Source: Paenibacillus xylanexedens
Lineage (GTDB): Bacteria; Bacillota; Bacilli; Paenibacillales; Paenibacillaceae
Assembly (NCBI RefSeq): GCF_001908275.1
Contig: NZ_CP018620.1
Span: forward strand, 4,340,001-4,404,000
Direction of reading: 5' to 3'
Length of the DNA stretch: 64,000 bases
This document shows, one piece after another, positions 46,343 to 55,412 of this stretch (position 1 is its first letter; each line of letters opens with the position of its first letter). Under the pieces are notes generated by a model. It was given only the letters and a program-made list of their open reading frames with translations, had not been told where the DNA came from and did not search any database. The position numbers and the translations under genes were made by a program.

Positions 46343-48559
46343 ATGGAGCTTATGAAAGCAGATGTAACCGTCGTAGGTGGAGGCATTGCCGGGATATGCG
46401 CTGCCATTGCAGCTGCACGCCAAGGTCTGCAGGTTTCACTTATTAATGATCGGCCGGTACTTGGGGGAAATGCGAGCAGCGAGGTCAGAGTTCATATCAA
46501 CGGGTCGGCATATCTCGGAAATAGTCCATCCTATTATGCTCGCGAAGGCGGGTTGGTGGAAGAACTCAAACTGAAGATCTTTCATTACAATCCGTTATAC
46601 AACAAAAAGCTTATGCTTTCGCTTTCGGATACGGTTTTGCTCGACATGGTTTATGATGAGCCCAACATTTCTCTATTCCTGAACACATGCGTGCATGAAA
46701 CAGGCATGGAGAACGGCAGAATCAAATGGGTGGAGGGCCTTCAATTGGCTTCAGAGAGAAAATTTCGTTTTGAAAGCCCAACCTACATTGATTGCTCTGG
46801 GGATGGAATTGTTGGATACCAAGCTGGTGCTCACTTCCGATGGGGAAGAGAGGCGAAGCATGAATACCAGGAGGAGCTCGCTCCAGAAGTGGCGGATCAT
46901 TACACGATGGGTGATACGATTCTGTTTCAAGCCCGTGACGTAAACTATTCCGTTCCTTACAAAAGGCCAGGCTTTGCGTATGATATTACGAAGCTGGAGT
47001 TTTTTGATAGTATCAGAAAAGGATTAAACTATCGGTCTTTTCCAAGGAAAATCAACGGGCTTGGCGGATTGTGGTGGCTGGAATACGGCGGACATATGGA
47101 TATTATCAAGAATAATGAAGACATCGCATTGGAACTGCGGAAATTGGTGTACGGGATATGGGATTACATCAAAAATAGCGGTGAATTTGATGATGTAGAC
47201 AATCTCATCCTGGATTATGTATGCCCGATTCCGGGAAAGAGGGAGTCGAGACGTTTTATAGGGGAACACATGCTGTCTCAGAACGATCTTACAGAAAAGA
47301 CTCATTTCGAAGATGCGGTATCCGTCGGAGGTTGGTATATGGATCTGCATGCAAATAAAGGCATCTACGATGAGGGGCCTGCTACAGCGTGGAATTTTGT
47401 GCCGGGATTGTATAATATCCCTTTCCGCAGCTTATTTTCACGCAATATTCCTAATCTCATGTTCGCTGGCCGTAATATAAGTGCTACCCATGTGGCTTTT
47501 GGGTCTACAAGGGTCATGGCAACTTGTGGTTGTATGGGGCAGGCGGTAGGAACGGCTGCTGCGTTATGCGTAAAATATGAGACAGATCCCGCTGACATCG
47601 TCAAAGCGCATATGGGTGAGCTTCAGGCGCAGTTGCTTCGAGACGGGCAAACAATTGTAGGCCTTCAAGAGCCGTTGGACCCTTATTTCGCAGACGGATT
47701 AACGATTCGTGCCTCGTCTCAGCGAAGCTATGAACAACTTCATCCAACCGAAGAGGTCTCCTTGGAGAAAGCGTTATGTTTGGTCTTGCCGATTCAGACA
47801 TCAGTGGTTGAGAGTGTGCAGATCAAAATTAAAAATAGATCCGAGCATTCGGAAACGTTGCATGTGAAGCTGTTTGGCGGGGATCGAAAGGAAAACTATA
47901 TTCCCACCAGCGAGCTGAAGGGCTACAGCTTGGTGATTTCAGCAGGTCACGATGACTGGATTACACTGGACCTCAGCTGCAAGAAGCCAGCTGACGACAA
48001 AATCTACATCGTATTGGAAGGTACGGCGTGCCTTACTGTACACAGCAATGAGGAGAAAATGACTGGAGCGGTTAGCTTCCTTTATAAGCCGGAAGAGCCA
48101 TCCAGGCTGAAGAAACTTAATAAGAGCATTTGCTTTAAAGACCTATCACCATCCCAGAATATGTATAATCCCGCGAATGTCGTCAACGGTTTCTCCAGAC
48201 CTTATGGTCTGCCGAACGGCTGGATTTCTGAAAGTACGGAAGGACAGGAATGGTTGGAATTTGCTTTTGCAAGCCCCAAGAATCTGGATGAAATCCATCT
48301 TGTTTTCAATTCGCAGCTGAATTTGGAGCATTTCGACGATCCGATCGAGCCGTTGATTCAAGATTATGATGTGATCTTAACCTTAGAAGACGGAACCAAG
48401 AGTGAAATTAAAGTCCGTGGGAATTATCTTTCGTTGAATAAACTTCAGGTGCATGCACAAGGTGTAACCCAAATCCGATTTGATTTCTGTGCGACATATG
48501 GTTCGCCCTATTATGAAGTGTTTGCTGTTAAATTTTTTGCTCTTAAAAACGCTAAGTGA
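46343..48559 (+). CDS. FAD-dependent oxidoreductase with C-terminal discoidin-like module
   Basis: 738 aa. The N-terminal FAD-binding Rossmann fold is VTVVGGGIAGICAAIAAA, followed by the FAD_oxidored-type motif RPVLGGNASSEVRVHING; ISATHVAFGSTRVMATCGCMGQAVGTAAAL is the typical C-terminal part of the domain (ending near 430). Residues about 600-738 look like a beta-sandwich of the F5/8-type (NPANVVNGFSRPYGLPNGWIS). No signal peptide is present, so it is cytosolic. GGAGG (46330-46334) sets ATG 46343. It follows the YesN gene and is 17 nt before the SGNH hydrolase gene. Oxidation of an imported sugar derivative is inferred; substrate and product are unknown. Confidence 0.82.
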   Translation: MELMKADVTVVGGGIAGICAAIAAARQGLQVSLINDRPVLGGNASSEVRVHINGSAYLGNSPSYYAREGGLVEELKLKIFHYNPLYNKKLMLSLSDTVLLDMVYDEPNISLFLNTCVHETGMENGRIKWVEGLQLASERKFRFESPTYIDCSGDGIVGYQAGAHFRWGREAKHEYQEELAPEVADHYTMGDTILFQARDVNYSVPYKRPGFAYDITKLEFFDSIRKGLNYRSFPRKINGLGGLWWLEYGGHMDIIKNNEDIALELRKLVYGIWDYIKNSGEFDDVDNLILDYVCPIPGKRESRRFIGEHMLSQNDLTEKTHFEDAVSVGGWYMDLHANKGIYDEGPATAWNFVPGLYNIPFRSLFSRNIPNLMFAGRNISATHVAFGSTRVMATCGCMGQAVGTAAALCVKYETDPADIVKAHMGELQAQLLRDGQTIVGLQEPLDPYFADGLTIRASSQRSYEQLHPTEEVSLEKALCLVLPIQTSVVESVQIKIKNRSEHSETLHVKLFGGDRKENYIPTSELKGYSLVISAGHDDWITLDLSCKKPADDKIYIVLEGTACLTVHSNEEKMTGAVSFLYKPEEPSRLKKLNKSICFKDLSPSQNMYNPANVVNGFSRPYGLPNGWISESTEGQEWLEFAFASPKNLDEIHLVFNSQLNLEHFDDPIEPLIQDYDVILTLEDGTKSEIKVRGNYLSLNKLQVHAQGVTQIRFDFCATYGSPYYEVFAVKFFALKNAK

Positions 48560-48576
48560 GGTCGGGTGAAGTCGTG

Positions 48577-49785
48577 ATGAAGGAATTTTTTCCTCGAAGA
48601 GGGCTGCCTAATGTCATTCAGAAGTTGGAAAATGGAGAAACCGTGACCATCGTTTATTTTGGCGGCAGTAATACACGTTCGAAAGGATACAGGGTCATGA
48701 CGGCGGATTGGCTGCGAGGGCAATATCCCCATGCGGATATCCGCTGTGTGAATGCAGGCATTGATGGGACAGGATCGGACCTCGGCTGCGCCCGTTTGGA
48801 GACCGATGTACTGCGTCATCAGCCTGATCTCGTATTTGTTGAATTTGTTGGAAACGATGGGGGAGTTCCCGAATCCAAAGCGCGGATCGAAGGCATTGTC
48901 CGCCAGATTCGCAAGCGCAGCCGGTTTACCGATATTCTGTTTGTATATACGGTTAAGGAGCGGGATTTGACCTCATTTCAATCCGGCCAATACCAGAAGG
49001 GCGCTCGTATGCAAGAGGAAGTCGCCGACTATTACGGCATTCCTTCGATTCATCTGGGCGTAGCGGTCAGTCAATTGGTTTTGGATGGAAAGCTCATTTT
49101 CACCTCAAGTGCAGATGTGTCCATTCCCGGTGCCGTTATTTTTACACATGATTCGATCCATCCAACAATTCCCGAAGGACACCAGATTTACACAGACACC
49201 ATCATTCGGTCGTTTGAGAAAATGAGCAAACTTCGAGATCACGTGGGAAAAGTAGAACATCATTTGCCACAAGACACTTTGGTACCAGCCAATCCTTGGG
49301 AGTATGCAACCATGCTGCCACTGGATCATCTTACTCATTTTTCACCAGGATGGTCTTACATGACCCCTGATGATTTTCCTTTAGTGCGCGAGTACGATTG
49401 GTTGTTCCCCGGTCTGTGGCGAGCAGTTGATCCCGGAGAGACGGTCACAGTGCAGTTTGAGGGAACACACATCGGCTTATTTGATATCGGGGGGCCGGAT
49501 TCGTGCAGATTGAAGGTGTCGGTGGATGGAGGGGAACCCTTCCTTGTTGATCGATTCACACCCTATAACGATCATAATCGAAATCAATATGTTTTCTTGC
49601 CAGAGCTACCAAATGGGAAACATACAGTTCGCTTCGAGATCGATCACGAGAAAACTGACAAAGCGGCCGTGTTTGAGGCAAGTGGCAATGAACGAAGTAT
49701 GGAACATGTTCGGCAACATCCAGCTTGGTATGATCAAACGGTCATTCAGCTTGGAAAGTTGTTATTGGTGCAGCCGCCATTATAA
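48577..49785 (+). CDS. SGNH/GDSL-family hydrolase (probable carbohydrate esterase)
   Basis: 402 aa. Block I is FGGSNTRS with S31 as nucleophile (GGSN replaces the usual GDS), block III is EFVGNDGG, and the His/Asp block is DSIHPTIPEGH. A C-terminal beta-sandwich (about 270-400) may bind carbohydrate (LFDIGGPDSCRLKVSVDGGEP). There is no signal peptide. GTG 48556, overlapping the oxidoreductase stop, and GTG 48574 are alternative starts; spacing to GGGTGA favours ATG 48577. Deacetylation of imported oligosaccharides is inferred from family and context. Confidence 0.83.
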   Translation: MKEFFPRRGLPNVIQKLENGETVTIVYFGGSNTRSKGYRVMTADWLRGQYPHADIRCVNAGIDGTGSDLGCARLETDVLRHQPDLVFVEFVGNDGGVPESKARIEGIVRQIRKRSRFTDILFVYTVKERDLTSFQSGQYQKGARMQEEVADYYGIPSIHLGVAVSQLVLDGKLIFTSSADVSIPGAVIFTHDSIHPTIPEGHQIYTDTIIRSFEKMSKLRDHVGKVEHHLPQDTLVPANPWEYATMLPLDHLTHFSPGWSYMTPDDFPLVREYDWLFPGLWRAVDPGETVTVQFEGTHIGLFDIGGPDSCRLKVSVDGGEPFLVDRFTPYNDHNRNQYVFLPELPNGKHTVRFEIDHEKTDKAAVFEASGNERSMEHVRQHPAWYDQTVIQLGKLLLVQPPL

Positions 49786-49869
49786 TTGATGGGTTCACTT
49801 GGAAGACACCTATATTCTATTTGGCTGCAACTGAGCAATCAATTAGGATGTAGGTTTTTTTTTACTCTA

Positions 49870-49933
49870 CTTAAAATCGTATAAGAAATTCTTAAAATGA
49901 AAGAAATTTCACCGTGACGTAACATGCTAAGAT
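49870..49933 (+). promoter_or_regulatory. conserved upstream element and extended -10 of the giant module gene (copy 2)
   Basis: 49870-49914 matches the element at 39214-39258 in 37 of 45 positions, including both AGAAATT repeats. It is followed by the extended -10 TGC-TAAGAT (49925-49933). No -35 is visible. This shows a separate promoter, co-regulated with the importer operon. Confidence 0.6.
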
Positions 49934-50012
49934 GAAAACGACAGAACGGGATTAGGCAGAAGGCAACACATTCATGGAAGCGTTATCATTATAAGGAGAG
50001 GCTGTGAATTGT

Positions 50013-53000
50013 ATGGTCAAAAGGAAGCTGTTTTTCTTCATCGTTTTCATGTTGACGGTCGTAGTTCCTTTCAGCCTGATCGGAATAAGGGCCGCTTATG
50101 CGGAGACCTTACCTTATCAGACGATTATCATCGATGACGGGAGTATCAAGATCAATGATGTTGTGACACCTGATGCGGGTAACGAGAACAATGGATATGC
50201 GGCTCCAAATTGGACTACAAGCACAGGGGTGAAGGGGTATGATCTTTCCAGCACCAAATATACGAGTACAGCAGGCAGAACGATAACATGGAATCCACGC
50301 TTGGAAGCAGGAACCGCGAAAATATCGTTCTATAAGCTGGATTGGGCGGATAAGGCTGATAGCAATGTAAAAATCGAAATTGTTCATAATGGAACAACGG
50401 ATGTAGTCTTTATGGATCTTAGACCCTCATCTGGCGCTCCAGCAGGGTGGGTTGATTTGGGAGAGTACTATTTTTCTGGAGTTGGTGAAGAATTCGTTCA
50501 ATTGACCCGGTCTACCGGCACCACAAAGACGATCCTTACGCGCGCGGATGCGGTCAAGTTCGAAGGCAATATAACGCAGAAAGAGCCACATAAGACAATC
50601 ATCATTGATGATGGGAGCCTCACAATTGATCATGTCGTCACTGTTGATTCAGGCAACGTCAGTAACGGGTTCTCCGCTCCTTATTGGAGCACAAGCGCGG
50701 GAGTGAAGGGATACAATAATTCCAGTTCCAAATTTACAGACGCTGTAGGTAGAAGCATCACCTGGAATCCACGCTTGGAAGCAGGGACGGCGAGAATATC
50801 GTTCTATAAGCTGGATTGGGCGGATAAAGCAGATAGTAATGTGAAAATTGAGATTGTTCATAACGGGATTACGGATGTTAAGTTTATGGATCTTAGACCT
50901 ACGTCAGGTCCATCGGTTGGATGGGTGGATCTGGGGGAGTATGAGTTTAGTGGTGATGATAGCGAATTTGTCAGGCTGACTCGAACACAGCCTTCTACGG
51001 GTACAATTATTACGCGGGCTGATGCAGTCAAGTTCGAGGGGAATATCCGTCAACAGGCACCACCGTTGCCCCCGCTGCGGAGCCGCACATTAACGAATCT
51101 CAGTTACACAGAGAAAGGTAGCATTGAAAATGATAACTATAAGGCGACCTTCTATGAAGCGGCATGGGATGAAGGTAAATCCATCGTGCGTGACATGTTC
51201 TACAAAAACACGGAGACAGGGAACTGGGTTCCAATCAATAATGAATCGGAAAGACTTGAGGAACAATGGGTTTTATTAGACGGGAACGCGGGCAGCCGAA
51301 CCAATTACTACGATACGATGAACAAACGCTGGATTACATTCGACGGGGTCCATTTTCCAGACAGCCAGACGGCGGTATTAACCGATTCTACGCATGGCAG
51401 TGATTACGATTTTGAAGTGAACTGGTCCATGGCAGGGGATAAACCTGATGTTTCCTTCGCCTTTACGCCTCGCCGCGACGGCAATTATGTGATTGGATAT
51501 CAGTCCTTCACAACAGAGGCAGTCTCGGGCATCAATGAAGTGTTAAATGGATTCAGGTCCCATGCCAAAATGGTAGGTACGGCGGAATCAACAAGTTTAA
51601 GAGAGCTGAGCGCTCCGATGAGCCTGGTTGAGAAAAATGATGGTTCAGGAAATCCATTGACGTATGGCGTATTTGTACCTTCGGCAGAGCTTCCGGTTGA
51701 ATTTGAACCGACGGGAGGTGTGACGAAACAACGGCTTGGCATGAGCCTGGTCAACAACGAAGGCAGTGTGCAGCCAATCCTGTATGCGCCTCAATTAGGG
51801 ACTTATTCGCAAATGACCGCGGAAAGTACCTATCAATTTCATATGGGGCTAATCGCTCAAAAAAGCAATCTGTATGAGTCCTACGCGGATATTCTTCGCA
51901 ATGAGTACGATTATTCAGCATACCGCGAAAATGTATCAGAGTCGCTTACTGACGCGATGTTTAATATGATCGATTTGCTTAAGATTGAGCCGCAAGGAGA
52001 CGACTCTGTTAATTATGTTCCGTCACCCAGCGGATGGTGGAGCCGTGCCAAGGGTTTTATTGATATCGAAAACGAGGATAGCGTTCGAACAAGCTCGAAT
52101 GCGGTTCTTTTGGGGGCTTATTATTTAACTGGGGATGACCAGCTATACGATACGAGAGCACTGCCGTCCGTCCAGTATGGCGTATCACGAAATGGTATCG
52201 GTTGGTCGCCAACGCAGAAGAAAGTATACGGTGTGCCTTCGTTATGGAAAATGGCTACTCTGCCGTTTGATGTTTCAAGTGTAGCCGCTGTTAATCAGAT
52301 GATGGGCACTACAGCTGGTATTGGGGCGCTGGCACAGGAAGAATACCTCGTACGTGACCCGGATCAGAAAGACCGCGGTCCTGTTATTCAACCCCTGATG
52401 ATGTATCGGATGACGGGAGATGCGCAGTATTTGCAAGCTGCGAAGGATGCAGCCGACAGTTATATCACGCAACATATCGATACGCCAGCATCCGTCGATG
52501 TGAGTAAAAATGAGTTCATTTATTATTATAGCAAGCTGTGGATGGAGATCTTGGAGCTTTATGAGGAAACTCAGGATCCCAAATACTTGAATGCCGCTTA
52601 TAAGGAAGCCAAACGGTATGCAACCATGTTTGTTGCTCGTCCAGTTCCTGAAGGTAACGTTACGATCCCTCAGCCGGAGATATATAATTACGCGGAGTCA
52701 TTCCATTGGCCGGAAAGTGGTAAATTTCAATATCCTAGGCTCAAGCTTCCCGAAGATATTGCCGGAGGTGTTCAAGCGGAGCGTTGGCTTGTTTCACCGA
52801 GCGGATTGACGTTTGAAGCAGGAAGTACCACCGGCTATTATCGGATGAATGCTCAGGAAGCTCCGTTCATGCTGAGATTGTCGCTCTATACAGGGGATGA
52901 ACTGCTGCAGGATATTGCTCATAATGCGATTATTGGACGATATTCCAGTTATCCAGGTTATTACTATAAAGGCTTCGCCGTTAGCCAACTAGAGCCGGAC

Positions 53001-53867
53001 TTTCCTCTGGAAGGCCCAAGCGGGGCTACATCCATCTATTATCACCATATTCCGGGGCAGCTTGGGCAAACGATGGATTATTTGATTAGCGAACAATCAT
53101 TAAAATCAAACGGGAGCATTACGTTTCCTTCCGTATTTGAAACGAATTTTTTATGGTTCAAATATCACCTTTATGGGAATAAACCAGGTCAATTTTATGG
53201 TAATTCGGACGTCTGGCTTTGGATGCCCAAGGGGATTATTAAGACCAACCATCCTCAATTGAATTGGATAACGGGTGAGAGCGGCGATAAATTCTACATC
53301 GGGTTAAGCAACGCATCGTCAGAAGAAGTCCAGACTCCGATCGAATTGAATGAACAGATCATTGGATTCAACCCGGCACAAGATTACGCCGTAACGATTA
53401 TCCGCGACAATGGTACACCAGAGCAAACGGTAATGAGTGGTGGAATCATTCAAGCCACGGTTTCAGGCAAGGGCATCACCGCGATCATTGTAGAAGGACT
53501 TAACATTAATGTGCCGCTGCATCAGGTTAGAACGGCTGATACATCGGGTGCAAGCTATTTCTTTGATACCCACAGTCCAATTGATGCGGTTAAAGGCATG
53601 CTGATGGTTAAGCCCGACGAAACGGTTTATGATGCTTATGTGCAGGCCAAAACGACAAAACCAGCGACAATCCATTATTCCTTGGATGGCGGGGCCACGT
53701 ACACGACCATCCCAGATACGATATACCCGATGGAATGGTCGATACGGGTGAATGATTTATCCCAAACCTTCACGTATTACGTGGAATCGGAGGGGAAACA
53801 GACCCGTAAACGGACACTCTATCTGCCGGATCAGGTATCGGAAACTCCAGTCCAACCCGAGGGGTAG
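50013..53867 (+). CDS. giant secreted protein with golvesin/xanthan-lyase-like binding modules; N-terminal part of a gene split by TAG
   Basis: 1284 aa to an in-frame TAG at 53865-53867. Signal peptide (1 to about 31, ending AAYA), then two near-identical binding modules (about 32-187 and 194-345; motif TIIIDDGS...WNPRLEAGTA...SFYKLDWADKADSN...RADAVKFEGN). A large unassigned core follows (about 360-1160), with an N-terminal beta-sandwich, a helix-rich alpha/alpha-toroid-like middle (PLMMYRMTGDAQYLQAAKDAADSY) and a C-terminal beta region, the layout of polysaccharide lyases and some glycosidases; I cannot assign a family. AAGGAGAGG (49993-50001) precedes GTG 50004 and ATG 50013. It is probably the secreted depolymerase of the locus. 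The same frame resumes after the TAG. Confidence 0.75.
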   Translation: MVKRKLFFFIVFMLTVVVPFSLIGIRAAYAETLPYQTIIIDDGSIKINDVVTPDAGNENNGYAAPNWTTSTGVKGYDLSSTKYTSTAGRTITWNPRLEAGTAKISFYKLDWADKADSNVKIEIVHNGTTDVVFMDLRPSSGAPAGWVDLGEYYFSGVGEEFVQLTRSTGTTKTILTRADAVKFEGNITQKEPHKTIIIDDGSLTIDHVVTVDSGNVSNGFSAPYWSTSAGVKGYNNSSSKFTDAVGRSITWNPRLEAGTARISFYKLDWADKADSNVKIEIVHNGITDVKFMDLRPTSGPSVGWVDLGEYEFSGDDSEFVRLTRTQPSTGTIITRADAVKFEGNIRQQAPPLPPLRSRTLTNLSYTEKGSIENDNYKATFYEAAWDEGKSIVRDMFYKNTETGNWVPINNESERLEEQWVLLDGNAGSRTNYYDTMNKRWITFDGVHFPDSQTAVLTDSTHGSDYDFEVNWSMAGDKPDVSFAFTPRRDGNYVIGYQSFTTEAVSGINEVLNGFRSHAKMVGTAESTSLRELSAPMSLVEKNDGSGNPLTYGVFVPSAELPVEFEPTGGVTKQRLGMSLVNNEGSVQPILYAPQLGTYSQMTAESTYQFHMGLIAQKSNLYESYADILRNEYDYSAYRENVSESLTDAMFNMIDLLKIEPQGDDSVNYVPSPSGWWSRAKGFIDIENEDSVRTSSNAVLLGAYYLTGDDQLYDTRALPSVQYGVSRNGIGWSPTQKKVYGVPSLWKMATLPFDVSSVAAVNQMMGTTAGIGALAQEEYLVRDPDQKDRGPVIQPLMMYRMTGDAQYLQAAKDAADSYITQHIDTPASVDVSKNEFIYYYSKLWMEILELYEETQDPKYLNAAYKEAKRYATMFVARPVPEGNVTIPQPEIYNYAESFHWPESGKFQYPRLKLPEDIAGGVQAERWLVSPSGLTFEAGSTTGYYRMNAQEAPFMLRLSLYTGDELLQDIAHNAIIGRYSSYPGYYYKGFAVSQLEPDFPLEGPSGATSIYYHHIPGQLGQTMDYLISEQSLKSNGSITFPSVFETNFLWFKYHLYGNKPGQFYGNSDVWLWMPKGIIKTNHPQLNWITGESGDKFYIGLSNASSEEVQTPIELNEQIIGFNPAQDYAVTIIRDNGTPEQTVMSGGIIQATVSGKGITAIIVEGLNINVPLHQVRTADTSGASYFFDTHSPIDAVKGMLMVKPDETVYDAYVQAKTTKPATIHYSLDGGATYTTIPDTIYPMEWSIRVNDLSQTFTYYVESEGKQTRKRTLYLPDQVSETPVQPEG
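50109..51047 (+). repeat. tandem duplication of a binding module
   Basis: Two modules at about 50109-50573 and 50595-51047 are similar at DNA level, offset 474 nt. One 33-nt stretch (50321-50353 and 50795-50827) is identical, next to another of 23 nt. This indicates a fairly recent intragenic duplication or gene conversion. Confidence 0.8.
53865..53867 (+). other. in-frame TAG interrupting the giant module gene
   Basis: The frame from 50013 reads PVQPEG, TAG, then DSSTIIVDN directly into a further complete binding module in the same frame. STIIVDN is the usual beginning of such a module, so the stop lies in the linker just before it. Confidence 0.75.
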
Positions 53868-53885
53868 GATAGTTCAACCATCATA

Positions 53886-55073
53886 GTGGATAATACGGAG
53901 GCGGAGACAGAAGGCGTCTGGATAAGGGATACGACGGCTAACGATTATTATTATGATAACTACGTGTATGCCAAATCTACGACCGGCACAGCGACAAGCA
54001 AAATGAGATGGCGACCTGAGCTGCCGGAAAGTGTCACTTACAGTGTGTATTACAAGATTCCGCAAATCACGGCTGCGAGTGAAAATTGGGCAACAAATGC
54101 CTCATTTACCGTTTATCATAGCGGCGGCTCCGAGACGGTCACAGTTGATGAGACAACAGCGAATGGTACTTGGGTGCACCTAGGGGATTATCCTTTTGCT
54201 GCAGGCGATAGCGGGTACGTGGAATTAACCAATAAGGCCAACAAGTCCAGAGTCGTTGCCGATGCAATTATGTGGGTGGACCCAAACAGGATACCGCAAT
54301 TGGAGTCTGCTGTGATCATGTCCGATCGGAACGAACTGCAGATGACTCAAACCGCACAACTGAGCGTAACCGGTTATTTGGATAACGGTTTGGTCGGTGA
54401 TCTTACACAGGCCGATGTGCAGTATTTCGTTAATCGTACGGATCTGGCCGAAGTGAATAGCAGTGGGGTGTTGACCCTTCTTAATCTTGATGGGAACACG
54501 GATCACATTGAGGTATGGGCTACGGTTACGATTGACGGTGTGACCTTAACCACACCACCTTTGAACATCACGATCAGGGACCTAACGGTTATCGTGGACA
54601 GTACAAATACAACGGGGTTATACACGACAGAAGGGTCGTGGAGCCAAAGCAATTTAGCCGGATACAAAATTGGGGTTAAATCCCGCTATTCAACAGTTCA
54701 AGGCTCATCAGCAACGTGGAAAGGCCAGTTTCCAGAGGGGAAATATACAGTCTCGATCTACAAGCTCGTCCATACGACGGGAAACGATAATCATGTCAAA
54801 GTGGAAGTGAAGCATAAGACGGGTACTGAGGTCACCTATATCGATGCAACGGCCGGCTCATCGGGTTGGGTTAATCTGGGAACGTTCGATTTTACGGGTG
54901 ACGGCAGCGAGTATGTTCGATTAACCAGAGTTACGCCTACAACGGTAGACCCGCCAACGCTTCCTGCGGATATGATCTATACGAGAGTTGACGCAGTTAT
55001 GTTCGAACGTCATTCCGATGATTCGGAGCTGCTTGCTAATGAGGAGCCAGGTGAACCGACACTTTCTGAATAA
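53886..55073 (+). CDS. C-terminal part of the split giant protein: two binding modules and a Big-like domain
   Basis: 395 aa if started at GTG 53886, in the same frame as the upstream gene and 18 nt after its TAG. It has a golvesin/xanthan-lyase-type module (1-135; MRWRPELPESVTYSVYYKIP, VVADAIMWVDPNR), a Big_2-like Ig domain (about 138-232; LQMTQTAQLSVTGYLDNGLVGDL), and a module like those at the N-terminus of 50013-53867 (about 234-378; YTTEGSWSQSNLAG, KYTVSIYKLVHTTGND, RVDAVMFERH). It has no signal peptide and no good ribosome site. It is best read as the detached 3' part of a gene of about 1690 codons (50013-55073), restored only by read-through or if the stop is a sequencing error. Confidence 0.7.
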   Translation: MDNTEAETEGVWIRDTTANDYYYDNYVYAKSTTGTATSKMRWRPELPESVTYSVYYKIPQITAASENWATNASFTVYHSGGSETVTVDETTANGTWVHLGDYPFAAGDSGYVELTNKANKSRVVADAIMWVDPNRIPQLESAVIMSDRNELQMTQTAQLSVTGYLDNGLVGDLTQADVQYFVNRTDLAEVNSSGVLTLLNLDGNTDHIEVWATVTIDGVTLTTPPLNITIRDLTVIVDSTNTTGLYTTEGSWSQSNLAGYKIGVKSRYSTVQGSSATWKGQFPEGKYTVSIYKLVHTTGNDNHVKVEVKHKTGTEVTYIDATAGSSGWVNLGTFDFTGDGSEYVRLTRVTPTTVDPPTLPADMIYTRVDAVMFERHSDDSELLANEEPGEPTLSE

Positions 55074-55143
55074 GGGAAGTGAATTATGAATGGAAGTGGA
55101 ACAACGGTAAGTGATGTTATACAAATTATTGTAAAATAACGCT

Positions 55144-55182
55144 AAGAGCCGAGTGGATCAAAACGATCCATTCGGCTCTTTA
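55144..55182 (+). terminator. terminator after the giant module gene
   Basis: AAGAGCCGAGTGGATC (55144-55159) pairs with GATCCATTCGGCTCTT (55165-55180) with one G-U pair, followed by a short T tract. It closes the polysaccharide locus. Confidence 0.8.
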
Positions 55183-55250
55183 TGTCTAAGTGCAAGAAAG
55201 TGTGGTTACAAGGGAAGGCAGTCGGCCACCTTCCTCTTACCACCCATTAA

Positions 55251-55340
55251 TCACTTAAGTTTGCCAAATCCAACTTTTTTGGGTTCTCGTAAAACTCTTG
55301 CCACATTCAGATTATGTTTCATAACACTTAAAACGTTTCT
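55251..55340 (-). pseudogene. possible 3' relic of a transposase-like gene
   Basis: The minus strand encodes an open 29-residue tail, RNVLSVMKHNLNVARVLRE then PKKVGFGKLK and a stop, with an in-frame stop just upstream and no start or ribosome site. The pattern (NVLSVMKHNLN) resembles the end of IS transposases, but I cannot name a family. The rest of 55074-55412 contains only the terminator at 55144. Confidence 0.3.
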
Positions 55341-55412
55341 CTAGACCCACACAAATGTTCGATGATACCATCATAAACGTGCTAGAAATGAAGATAGCAG
55401 GGGGATATCATT

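Noticed and set aside
50109..51047. Repeat array as CRISPR or satellite
   Set aside because: Only two long in-frame copies that encode protein modules; no short repeats with unique spacers.
55153..55344. 63-aa plus-strand open frame downstream of the giant module gene
   Set aside because: It begins inside the terminator hairpin and is the complement of the possible transposase relic.
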